A DNA stretch of 12,701 nucleotides. Origin: Phycisphaerae bacterium. Lineage in GTDB: Bacteria; Planctomycetota; Phycisphaerae; WQYP01. Under the pieces are notes generated by a model. That model searched no databases. It had not been told where the DNA came from and saw only the letters and a list, made by a program, of their open reading frames with translations. Position 1 is the stretch's first letter; each line of letters starts with the position of its first letter. Made by a program: the position numbers and the translations under genes. Positions 1 to 5,597 of this stretch are shown here, piece after piece. The stretch spans positions 1-12,701 of the forward strand of contig JABEVA010000179.1 in the NCBI GenBank assembly GCA_013044065.1. Direction: 5' to 3'.

Positions 1-1
1 C

Positions 2-355
2 ACCAGTGTGGTGCGGCTGCTCACATCCCGGCGGATGGCCCCGGTGACCGCCAGCATCGTGCGACCCAATCGTGACGGCCAAACCATGATCGCCCGATGG
101 TGTCTGGTGCGAGGCAGGGGCCGGGGGCGAATGCGGTGCATGTTGGAGCAGAAACTTGGCGCGATTCCACCGCAGCGCGGCGATCTGGTTTTGCTCAATG
201 ACAACGAGTGGCCGCCGGAGGTAAGCGGGGCGGTCATCGGCGTGGTTACCGCGGTAAGCCAGTCACGGCGCGGTAACCTGCGTTGGGATGTACACATTCG
301 GCCCCGTGTGAACATGGAGCAAACCCGCCACGCGGTCATTGTGCTGGGCCGCTAA
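2..355 (+). CDS. mreC: MreC-like rod-shape protein, C-terminal part (5' truncated by window edge)
   Basis: The reading frame is already open at the window edge (Thr-Ser-Val-Val-Arg-Leu-Leu-Thr) and ends at TAA 353-355, giving the last 117 residues. The pattern fits the C-terminal beta-barrel domain of MreC, the periplasmic scaffold of the elongasome that links MreB/MreD to cell-wall synthesis. A 'VVRLLTSRRMAPVTASIVR' segment matches the family's 'ARVLLLTDP..PV' strand, then 'RGDLVLLND' corresponds to 'GDLVVTSG', 'GAVIGVVTAV' to 'G..VGTV..V', and 'VHIRPRVNMEQTRHAVIVLG' to the closing 'V.P..DL.....V.V'. The usual mreD partner is not downstream; instead a regulator gene converges on it, with stop codons overlapping (352-355). 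The GTG codons at 8 and 11 lie inside the domain and are unlikely to be real starts. The family call rests on pattern recall only; a divergent MreC-fold protein is the main alternative. Confidence 0.68.
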   Translation, partial: TSVVRLLTSRRMAPVTASIVRPNRDGQTMIARWCLVRGRGRGRMRCMLEQKLGAIPPQRGDLVLLNDNEWPPEVSGAVIGVVTAVSQSRRGNLRWDVHIRPRVNMEQTRHAVIVLGR

Positions 356-1275
356 GGCTCTGCCGCCGGAAGCTGGGCTCCAGCGGGATGATTGCGGGCT
401 TGGCGATACTGCCGGGGTGACTTGCCGGTAAGCTGATGAAACGTGCGGGAAAAAAAAGCAATTTCTTCATAGCCCAGCCGGGCCGCCACTTCGGTGATGG
501 ACCAATCGGTATGGGCCAGCAGACGGCAGGCTTCTTCAATACGTATGCGGTTGCGATAAGCCACAATACCCATACCCATACGCTGTGAGAACACATGTGA
601 TAAATGGGTGGGGCTTAGCGCGACCCGGCGGGCGAGCTGCTCAAGGGAAGGTTTGGCGGCGGCATTTTGTTCCAACCACACGGCGATGTCAAAAACCGCC
701 TTTTGCGCCCGGTCCGTAATATCCAGTTTTTCCACCAGTCGAATTCGGGCGTCAAAGCGCACCACCATCGCCAGAAATTCCAGCAGTGCCCCGGTGGCCA
801 TCGGTTCCCAGCCCGCCAGACGGCAACGGGTTTCCGCCATAATTCTCTCCAGCAGGGCCAGACAATGTCGACCTTCCGCCGGTGCGGCGTGCAGCACCAG
901 CGGTGCCGATTCGCGCGGTCGGGGCAACGGCCGGGTAAACAATTGGAAAGCCCTTTCATCATGGTGCATCATCACCGCCAACTCGTTCATCAGGCGGCGA
1001 TCAATGAGACAATTGAGCAACCGCAACTGCTGTGTGTTCTGATAGCCGTGCCATTGCCAGGGACGAATGAGGATGATATCACCGGGCCGCAGCAATCGCG
1101 TGCCCTCAACGGTCAGATGTTCCGCGGCCCCGGCTTCGATAAAGACAATTTCGTGAAACAGGTGATCATGCGGCGGAGTGAGCGCGTGATTTTCAATACG
1201 GGCCACACTCACCCGGCCTGTTTGCGGCTGCGCGGATTTCGCCCAACCCAGCGTTACAAGTTCAGTTTTGGCCAT
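352..1275 (-). CDS. AraC-family transcriptional regulator with N-terminal cupin sensor
   Basis: 307 residues from ATG at 1275; a TTG two codons upstream (1281) is possible but less likely. Residues about 20-100 form an AraC-binding cupin fold: a His-rich strand 'HDHLFHEIVFIEAG' (36-49), then 'LRPGDIILIRPWQWHGY' (62-78), as in RhaS/RhaR-type sugar sensors. Residues about 208-292 are the paired helix-turn-helix DNA-binding domain: first HTH 'SLEQLARRVALSPTHLSHVF' (210-229), second HTH 'SITEVAARLGYEEIAFFSRTF' (259-279 region) and the closing 'TGKSPRQYRQ'. It is divergent from the oxidoreductase gene with 140 bp between starts, the classic layout for a regulator and its target, so it probably responds to a sugar or derivative. 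The ribosome site is weak. Its TAG stop (352-354) is interlocked with the opposing TAA of the MreC-like gene. The ligand cannot be told from sequence. Confidence 0.93.
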   Translation of the reverse strand: MAKTELVTLGWAKSAQPQTGRVSVARIENHALTPPHDHLFHEIVFIEAGAAEHLTVEGTRLLRPGDIILIRPWQWHGYQNTQQLRLLNCLIDRRLMNELAVMMHHDERAFQLFTRPLPRPRESAPLVLHAAPAEGRHCLALLERIMAETRCRLAGWEPMATGALLEFLAMVVRFDARIRLVEKLDITDRAQKAVFDIAVWLEQNAAAKPSLEQLARRVALSPTHLSHVFSQRMGMGIVAYRNRIRIEEACRLLAHTDWSITEVAARLGYEEIAFFSRTFHQLTGKSPRQYRQARNHPAGAQLPAAEP

Positions 1276-1301
1276 ACGCAAAAAGAACCAACTTCCGGAC
1301 C

Positions 1302-1330
1302 ATCTTAGTCCGCCCCCGCATCATTGGCAA
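1302..1330 (-). promoter_or_regulatory. Candidate sigma70 promoter for the AraC-type gene
   Basis: Read on the minus strand, a -35 TTGCCA (1330-1325, 5 of 6 to consensus) is separated by exactly 17 nt from a -10 TAAGAT (1307-1302, 4 of 6). The predicted transcript start near 1295 would leave a leader of about 20 nt before the ATG at 1275. The -35 is the reverse side of the one used for the oxidoreductase promoter. Confidence 0.42.
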
Positions 1331-1353
1331 TGGACTCTCTGAGGGAACATAAT
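1324..1353 (+). promoter_or_regulatory. Candidate sigma70 promoter for the oxidoreductase gene
   Basis: The -35 TTGGCA (1324-1329) and -10 CATAAT (1348-1353) each match consensus at 5 of 6 positions and are 18 nt apart. Start of transcription would be near 1360, leaving a leader of about 55 nt. The -35 overlaps the opposite-strand -35 of the regulator gene, so the two promoters would compete for polymerase. Confidence 0.5.
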
Positions 1354-1355
1354 AC

Positions 1356-1382
1356 CGGCTGGGGTAGCGGCGGTGCGGCTGG
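1356..1382 (+). promoter_or_regulatory. Direct repeat, possible AraC-type operator
   Basis: The heptamer CGGCTGG occurs at 1356-1362 and again at 1376-1382, a 20-bp start-to-start spacing, about two helical turns. AraC-family dimers commonly bind two direct half-sites about 21 bp apart. Here the pair lies just downstream of the predicted oxidoreductase -10, a position that would suit repression of that gene or control of both. The heptamer is short and GC-rich, so chance is a real alternative. Confidence 0.25.
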
Positions 1383-1383
1383 A

Positions 1384-1410
1384 CCTGAGCCGGAATCAGG
1401 CATAAAGGAG
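1384..1410 (+). promoter_or_regulatory. Leader hairpin and strong ribosome binding site of the oxidoreductase
   Basis: A 5-bp stem CCTGA/TCAGG (1384-1388 with 1396-1400, 7-nt loop) sits directly before a strong Shine-Dalgarno, AAAGGAG at 1404-1410, five nt from the ATG at 1416. The ribosome site fixes the start of the gene. The stem is short and its regulatory role is speculative. Confidence 0.55.
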
Positions 1411-1415
1411 CCTTC

Positions 1416-2411
1416 ATGCTCAACGTTGCGGTGGTTGGAATGGGCAACATTGGCAATGCCCATGCCCGATGTTATCAAAGAAATAAGCACGTCAAAATGG
1501 TGGCGGTTTGCGATATCAGCCCGGAAAGGGTAAATGCCGCAGCCAAGGCCCTGGAGTGTCGGCCTTTTGGCTCCATCCGGGACATGCTCTCTTCCGGAAT
1601 ACCCATTGACGCGGTAAGCATGACCACCGGCGGCAAAGAAAATGGTGGCGACCATTATCAGGCCACCGTGGAATTGCTGACCGCGGGAATACCCGTGCTG
1701 GGTGAAAAACCCATTTCCAATGAAATAGCACAGGCCAGGGAAATGGTGGCCCTGGGCCAGGCCAAGCATGTGCCTTACGCCATCAATCTTAATCACCGCT
1801 TTACCCCCGCCGCCCGCCAAGCCAAACTCTGGCTCGATCAGGGACGCCTGGGTGCCATCAACATCATCAAAATGACCCTGTGGATCAACAACCCCAATGA
1901 AAGCAGTCCTTATTTTCATATCCGCGCTTTGCATCCCCATTCCATTGATGTGCTGCGCTATTTTGGCGGTGACATCGCCCGAGTGCAGGCGTTCTTCAAA
2001 AAGGGTCCGGGACGAAATATCTGGTCGAATGTGCTGGTGAACGTGCAATTTGCCAGCGGCACCATCGGGCATCTCACCGGAAGTTACGATGCCGGTATTG
2101 GCTACGGCCTGGAGACCTGCGAACTCATGGGGACCGACGCACGCGTGGTTATTGAAGAAGCCTGCCAGCGCCTCCGCTTGCAGCACCGCCATTCCAAAGA
2201 AGCCCAGGTATTTGAAAATCTCGGTGGTATGACCAGCGCCGATGAGACCTTTCAATCGCGTATTGACGCCTGGGTTGATGATCTGCTGAAAAAAACACCC
2301 CCGGAAAAAATCGACGGTAAGGCCGAGGACGCACTCAAGGCTCAACTGGCGATCGAAGCGGCCATTGAATCTTGGGACAAGGGGACCGTGGTAACGGTGC
2401 CGCCGGTATAA
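1416..2411 (+). CDS. Gfo/Idh/MocA-family NAD(P)-dependent oxidoreductase
   Basis: 331 residues, the usual length for this family of sugar, inositol and related dehydrogenases, cytoplasmic. The N-terminal Rossmann fold begins 'VAVVGMGNIGNAHA', with the nucleotide-binding G-x-G-x-x-G at residues 8-13, and 'VCDISPERV' (31-39) supplies the acidic residue after strand 2. The family's signature E-K-P is at 97-99, with the catalytic-type Lys98. The C-terminal domain carries 'HPHSIDVLRYFGGD' (173-186), matching the H-x-x-D segment. The usual Asp that precedes the catalytic His by four residues (D-x-G-x-H) is Ala171 here, so the mechanism may be altered or another residue may serve. The start is fixed by AAAGGAG. 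The divergent AraC-type gene is the likely regulator. Such pairs are common in Planctomycetota and Lentisphaerota in sugar breakdown, but the substrate cannot be assigned. Confidence 0.95.
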   Translation: MLNVAVVGMGNIGNAHARCYQRNKHVKMVAVCDISPERVNAAAKALECRPFGSIRDMLSSGIPIDAVSMTTGGKENGGDHYQATVELLTAGIPVLGEKPISNEIAQAREMVALGQAKHVPYAINLNHRFTPAARQAKLWLDQGRLGAINIIKMTLWINNPNESSPYFHIRALHPHSIDVLRYFGGDIARVQAFFKKGPGRNIWSNVLVNVQFASGTIGHLTGSYDAGIGYGLETCELMGTDARVVIEEACQRLRLQHRHSKEAQVFENLGGMTSADETFQSRIDAWVDDLLKKTPPEKIDGKAEDALKAQLAIEAAIESWDKGTVVTVPPV

Positions 2412-2698
2412 CTGGCTCAACAAGGCTCCGCTCCCGATAAGCCCGATCCAGTGGGCAGTGGATCCGCCACGGCAGTGGAATGAGTGCAAGCCAAGCCGCT
2501 TCATCCGCTTGGCCAACCAAGCCCCTGGTCGGACCGCTTCGGTATGTACAGACTTCCAGCGGCCAGTTTTCAAGGCTTTGGGAACTGACTTGGAACCGTC
2601 GGCATGGTTGGTGCGTCTAAATGGTCGCTAAGCGCTGCCGGGATGGCCATGGTAGGTGGTCCGTGGCAAAAATATGGCTGGTGGCTAAGGATAAACCG
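2412..2698. other. Non-coding spacer (287 bp) with two weak hairpins
   Basis: No convincing gene is seen. Two simple hairpins follow the oxidoreductase: GATCCA/TGGATC (2445-2450 with 2459-2464) and GCCAAGC/GCTTGGC (2490-2496 with 2507-2513). Neither has a T-run, so neither is a clear intrinsic terminator. An ATG at 2621 is in frame with the next gene but would add a charged 26-residue leader before a normal signal peptide, so it is not used. No strong promoter for the downstream gene was found. Confidence 0.5.
2445..2513 (+). terminator. Possible weak transcription stop: tandem hairpins after the oxidoreductase
   Basis: The 6-bp stem at 2445-2450/2459-2464 (8-nt loop) and the 7-bp stem at 2490-2496/2507-2513 (10-nt loop) begin 34 nt after the stop codon. 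They lack the T-tract of a standard intrinsic terminator, so any stop would depend on Rho or be partial. Confidence 0.22.
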
Positions 2699-3286
2699 AT
2701 GAAAAGAATGGTACAAGTGGTATTGGCCCTGACTGTCGCTGGGCTGCTCTCGGGCTCGATGGTGCCTGTGGCCAAGGCGACCAACGCCGTGGTGTTAAGG
2801 CCTCCGGCATGCGGTGTTATTACGGGTAAACTGATGGTCCATAAGACAAAAAAAGCCTTGGCCGCGGGCGTAGGCTTGACCATTTGGCTCAATGAACGCC
2901 TCGGAGGTCGCTTGGTGAAATTAGCGTTTTACGCCACCACGGGTAAGGGCGGCATTTTTACGATTCGTAAGGTACCACCCGGAAATTACTTTGGTATTTC
3001 CATCCGTCGGAAGGGCTTTGCCCAGTGGAGCCGAATACCGCCGGGCCGGACCGTGAGAGTTGCAGCCGGAAGTAAAATTCCGGTGGACATGGGCACGATC
3101 TACCTATACTGCGAGCGGACATTGATGGCACATTTTATTCTATGTTTTGCTATAAAAAATGGCCTATTTAGACCTCCGTTCGCAATTAGCGATGTCTCAC
3201 CAAAACCCGAGCGCAATATATACGAACCGACGTTCGGGGGCCTGCGGGCCAAGTTTGGAGTTCCGCTGGTACCGACGCTGAAGTGA
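2699..3286 (+). CDS. Small predicted secreted protein, carboxypeptidase-regulatory-like domain
   Basis: 195 residues from ATG 2699, chosen because AAGGA (2687-2691) lies 7 nt upstream and because the product then opens with a clean signal peptide 'MKRMVQVVLALTVAGLLSGS' ending near 'AKA-TNA'. Residues about 35-138 look like a single seven-strand carboxypeptidase-regulatory or 'Cna-B-like' beta domain: 'GVITGKLMV', 'GVGLTIWLNE', 'TTGKGGIFTIRKVPPGNYF', 'GRTVRVAAGSKIPVDMGTIYL'. Such domains are common in exported planctomycete proteins and are usually binding or structural modules. After about residue 138 the composition changes: the last 57 residues are encoded by AT-richer DNA, include the hydrophobic 'AHFILCFAIKNGLF', and do not resemble the domain. 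A lost stop codon near 3115 would explain this. The function is unknown. Confidence 0.62.
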   Translation: MKRMVQVVLALTVAGLLSGSMVPVAKATNAVVLRPPACGVITGKLMVHKTKKALAAGVGLTIWLNERLGGRLVKLAFYATTGKGGIFTIRKVPPGNYFGISIRRKGFAQWSRIPPGRTVRVAAGSKIPVDMGTIYLYCERTLMAHFILCFAIKNGLFRPPFAISDVSPKPERNIYEPTFGGLRAKFGVPLVPTLK

Positions 3287-3299
3287 TTCCAGGCAACAT

Positions 3300-3313
3300 C
3301 GATCCGGAGATCG
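3300..3313 (+). promoter_or_regulatory. Short hairpin between secreted-protein gene and operon promoter
   Basis: CGATC/GATCG (3300-3304 with 3309-3313, CGGA loop) lies 14 nt after the stop and immediately before the -35 element. There is no T-run. It could be a weak stop or part of an operator; it may also be chance. Confidence 0.2.
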
Positions 3314-3316
3314 GCG

Positions 3317-3343
3317 TTGTAATAACCGACGCAAGTGTATAAT
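3317..3343 (+). promoter_or_regulatory. Candidate sigma70 promoter of the MoxR operon
   Basis: A perfect -10 TATAAT (3338-3343) is preceded by TTGTAA (3317-3322, 4 of 6 to consensus). The 15-nt spacing is shorter than the ideal 17. The predicted start near 3350 gives a leader of about 60 nt before the GTG at 3409. It lies outside the preceding gene, and no other candidate of similar quality is seen ahead of the following genes. Confidence 0.5.
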
Positions 3344-3372
3344 GCGTAATTTCGTGTCGGACGATATGTTTC

Positions 3373-3388
3373 GGCCGATCGATTGGCC
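3373..3388. promoter_or_regulatory. Imperfect 16-bp palindrome in the MoxR leader
   Basis: GGCCGATCGATTGGCC is a palindrome apart from one symmetric G/T pair. As RNA it could form a 6-bp stem (with one G-U) and a UCGA loop ending 5 nt before the ribosome site GCAGGAG (3394-3400). It could be a repressor site downstream of the promoter or a translation-control stem. Confidence 0.3.
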
Positions 3389-3408
3389 TGTTTGCAGGAG
3401 TCCCCATC

Positions 3409-4488
3409 GTGAGTGATGCTGTTACCGAGGCAATGCCTCAAATTACCCCCGAAGAACTGGCAACGGTAAAAAGACTTCAGACCAGCTATGCCGGCTTGAA
3501 GCAGGAACTTGGAAAAGTCATTGTGGGCCAGTCGCAGGTGATGGAGGAACTGTTGATTGTGCTGTTTTGCCGGGGACACTGTCTGTTGGTGGGCGTACCG
3601 GGTCTGGCGAAAACCTTGTTGGTATCCACCCTGTCGCAGGCCTTAAACCTGACCTTCACGCGCATCCAGTTTACGCCCGATTTGATGCCCTCCGACATCA
3701 CCGGCACGGAAGTTATTGAAGAAGACAAAGCTACGGGGCAACGCGGACTGCGCTATGTGAAGGGTCCGATTTTCGCCAACGCCCTGCTGGCGGATGAAAT
3801 CAACCGCACGCCGCCGAAAACCCAGGCTGCGTTGCTGGAGGCCATGCAGGAACATCAGGTGACCGCGGGCGGGGTGCAGCGGCGGCTGCCGGAGCCATTT
3901 TTTGTGATGGCGACACAAAACCCCATTGAACAGGAAGGAACATATCCCCTGCCGGAAGCGCAGTTGGACCGGTTTATGTTCAATGTGCTGGTGAATTATC
4001 CCACGGAGCAGGAAGAATTTGACATTGTTCGTTTGACCACAGCGACACGCCATGTGCAAATTCAGCAGGTGCTGGATGCGGCGGAGGTTCTACGACTTCA
4101 GGATCTGGTGCGCAAAGTTCCGGTGGCCGATCATGTCATTCGCTATGCGTTGCGGTTGACGCGGCAAACCCGGGTGAGCCAGCCGGACGTTCCAAAATTC
4201 ATCAAAGATTATGTGGCCTGGGGTGCCGGCCCACGGGCTTCGCAATATCTGATATTGGCGGGCAAGGCGCGGGCGTTGTTGCAGGGGCGGTACCATGTGA
4301 GCACCGAGGATATTCGCAGCGTGGCCTATCCGACACTGCGCCACCGGGTTTTGACCAACTTCAATGCCGAGGCGGAAGGGATTAAGCCCGACGATATCAT
4401 CCGGATGCTCATTGAACAGACCCCGCGGGATGCGGCGGCGGAGCAGACCGCGGCGGGCTTGCCGAAGGTATTTGCCCAGGCGTCATGA
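3409..4488 (+). CDS. moxR: MoxR-family AAA+ ATPase
   Basis: 359 residues, a typical MoxR length, cytoplasmic. Walker A 'GVPGLAKT' is at 62-69 and Walker B 'ALLADEIN' at 125-132. The sensor-1 and arginine-finger region 'ATQNPIEQEGTYPLPEAQLD' (168-187) is the hallmark of MoxR/AAA_3 proteins, followed by the AAA lid domain with 'YALRLTRQTR' and 'GAGPRASQYLILAGKARALL'. MoxR ATPases are thought to act as chaperones or remodelling factors with partner vWA-domain proteins, and four such or related genes follow here. The GTG start at 3409 is supported by GCAGGAG at 3394-3400, 8 nt upstream. It is the first gene of the operon, behind a TATAAT promoter candidate, with 62 nt to the next gene. All ATPase motifs are intact. 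Its client is not identifiable from sequence. Confidence 0.96.
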   Translation: MSDAVTEAMPQITPEELATVKRLQTSYAGLKQELGKVIVGQSQVMEELLIVLFCRGHCLLVGVPGLAKTLLVSTLSQALNLTFTRIQFTPDLMPSDITGTEVIEEDKATGQRGLRYVKGPIFANALLADEINRTPPKTQAALLEAMQEHQVTAGGVQRRLPEPFFVMATQNPIEQEGTYPLPEAQLDRFMFNVLVNYPTEQEEFDIVRLTTATRHVQIQQVLDAAEVLRLQDLVRKVPVADHVIRYALRLTRQTRVSQPDVPKFIKDYVAWGAGPRASQYLILAGKARALLQGRYHVSTEDIRSVAYPTLRHRVLTNFNAEAEGIKPDDIIRMLIEQTPRDAAAEQTAAGLPKVFAQAS

Positions 4489-4509
4489 AACCGTCGCAGG
4501 CAATGTTCG

Positions 4510-4524
4510 GCAGTTGGAAACTGC
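4510..4524 (+). promoter_or_regulatory. Hairpin between moxR and the DUF58 gene
   Basis: GCAGTT/AACTGC (4510-4515 with 4519-4524, GGA loop), extendable by one G-U pair, is followed by TTTAGAATTC. The stem is too short and the T-run too weak for a firm terminator. It could reduce read-through so that more MoxR than DUF58 protein is made, or mark an RNA-processing site. Confidence 0.28.
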
Positions 4525-4550
4525 TTTAGAATTCTTAAAAGTGAGATGGC

Positions 4551-5501
4551 GTGCCCGAAACAGTGCCAACCAAGCAACCCGCCCGCGAAGGCGAAGCGGT
4601 GGATTATCGCAAATACCTGGATCCCCGGGCCTTGGCCAAGATTCAGGCTTTGGATCTGCGTGCCCGGCTGATTGTGGAGGGGTTTATCACCGGTATGCAC
4701 CGCTCGCCGTACAAGGGCTTTTCCATTGAATTTGCCCAGCATCGGCCCTACGTGAGCGGGGATGACATCAAATTTATTGACTGGAAGGTGTTCGGGCGCA
4801 CCGATCGGCATTACATCAAGCAGTACGAGGAAGAAACCAACTTGCAGGTGATGCTGGTGGTCGATGCCTCCGAATCGATGTCTTACGCCGGCACCTTGAA
4901 CCCCAACTGGCGGAAGTTTGACCACGCGGTGAGCATTGCCGCAAGTCTGGCCTATGTGGCGCTGCACCAGCAGGACTCCGCCGGACTGGCGGTCTTTGAC
5001 CAGCGCATTCGACGGTTGATTCGACCCTCCAATCGACCGCGACAGTGGCGCACGATTATTGACGAACTTACGGCCACCACGCGGGATGTGAAAACAGATA
5101 CCGGGCGCGTGCTGGATTCCGTGGCGGAAGAATTGCGTCATCGCAGCCTGATTATTTTAATCAGCGATTTGTTTGACGATGCCACGGGAATTATCCGGGG
5201 CTTGCGGCATTTGTCCTACCGGCGGCATGATTTAATCGTCCTGCAGGTGCTGGATCACGATGAAATCACGTTTCCGTTTGAAACCACGACGATGTTCCGG
5301 GGGATGGAAGTGCCCGCGGAACTGGTGGTGGAGCCGCAGGCATTGCGCCAGGCGTATCTGGAGGAATTTACCAGGCACGGGGCCATGATTCGCGAGGCCT
5401 GCCACAAGCTGCGCGTGGATTTTGTGCAGGTGGATACCAGTGTGCCGCTGGACGTTTCGCTGCCGGGCTTTTTGGCCACACGGGCAGCGCGAATGAAGTA
5501 G
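4551..5501 (+). CDS. DUF58-family protein with intact vWA metal-binding site
   Basis: 316 residues. The DUF58 core runs 'YLDPRALAKIQALDLRAR' (22-39), 'GMHRSPYKGFSIEF' (48-61), 'RPYVSGDDIKFIDWKVFGRT' (65-84) and 'YIKQYEEETNLQ' (88-99). This leads into a vWA-like fold with MIDAS motif D-A-S-E-S-M at 105-110, both serines present, and a second acidic loop 'ISDLFDD' (204-210). DUF58 proteins are encoded next to MoxR ATPases across bacteria and are presumed partners or substrates of the ATPase. No membrane segment is evident, so it is probably cytoplasmic or peripheral. The start is a GTG with only a weak ribosome site; GTG at 4563 and GTG at 4599 (just before 'DYRKYLDP') are alternatives, the latter preceded by a GAAGG-like site. 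It is 96 nt upstream of the BatA-like gene. It is the only vWA protein in this operon with a complete metal site. Confidence 0.94.
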   Translation: MPETVPTKQPAREGEAVDYRKYLDPRALAKIQALDLRARLIVEGFITGMHRSPYKGFSIEFAQHRPYVSGDDIKFIDWKVFGRTDRHYIKQYEEETNLQVMLVVDASESMSYAGTLNPNWRKFDHAVSIAASLAYVALHQQDSAGLAVFDQRIRRLIRPSNRPRQWRTIIDELTATTRDVKTDTGRVLDSVAEELRHRSLIILISDLFDDATGIIRGLRHLSYRRHDLIVLQVLDHDEITFPFETTTMFRGMEVPAELVVEPQALRQAYLEEFTRHGAMIREACHKLRVDFVQVDTSVPLDVSLPGFLATRAARMK

Positions 5502-5509
5502 GACCCGGG

Positions 5510-5581
5510 ATGGATCGCCGCGGCGGGGCGGCGGAAACCCAAGCTTTATTGGCCCTGATCCAGGCGGATGGGGGCGGGTAA
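5510..5581 (+). other. Possible 23-codon ORF between the DUF58 and BatA-like genes
   Basis: ATG at 5510 to TAA at 5581 encodes 23 residues starting MDRRGGAAETQ. AGTAGGA, overlapping the DUF58 stop codon, lies 6 nt upstream and could serve as ribosome site. It fills most of the 96-nt gap and ends 16 nt before the next start. It could couple translation of the two genes or be chance; no homology is recognised. Confidence 0.18.
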
Positions 5582-5597
5582 TCGGGAAAATAACACC

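Noticed and set aside
608..1308. Plus-strand open frames across the AraC-type gene
   Set aside because: They are antisense to clear cupin and helix-turn-helix motifs and show no recognisable family.
1305..2573. A 422-codon minus-strand open frame fully opposite the oxidoreductase gene
   Set aside because: It is longer than the gene it covers, but its translation is low in recognisable motifs and rich in His/Gly/Phe in the way antisense frames of GC-rich genes are. The plus strand has a complete dehydrogenase with a strong ribosome site.
2621..2698. Upstream in-frame ATG of the small secreted protein
   Set aside because: It would bury the signal peptide behind 26 charged residues, while ATG 2699 has AAGGA at proper spacing.
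5568..5597. Upstream in-frame ATG of the BatA-like gene
   Set aside because: It would add a polar decapeptide before a hydrophobic segment that is normally at the very N-terminus. The start cannot be fully settled, because neither ATG has a strong ribosome site.
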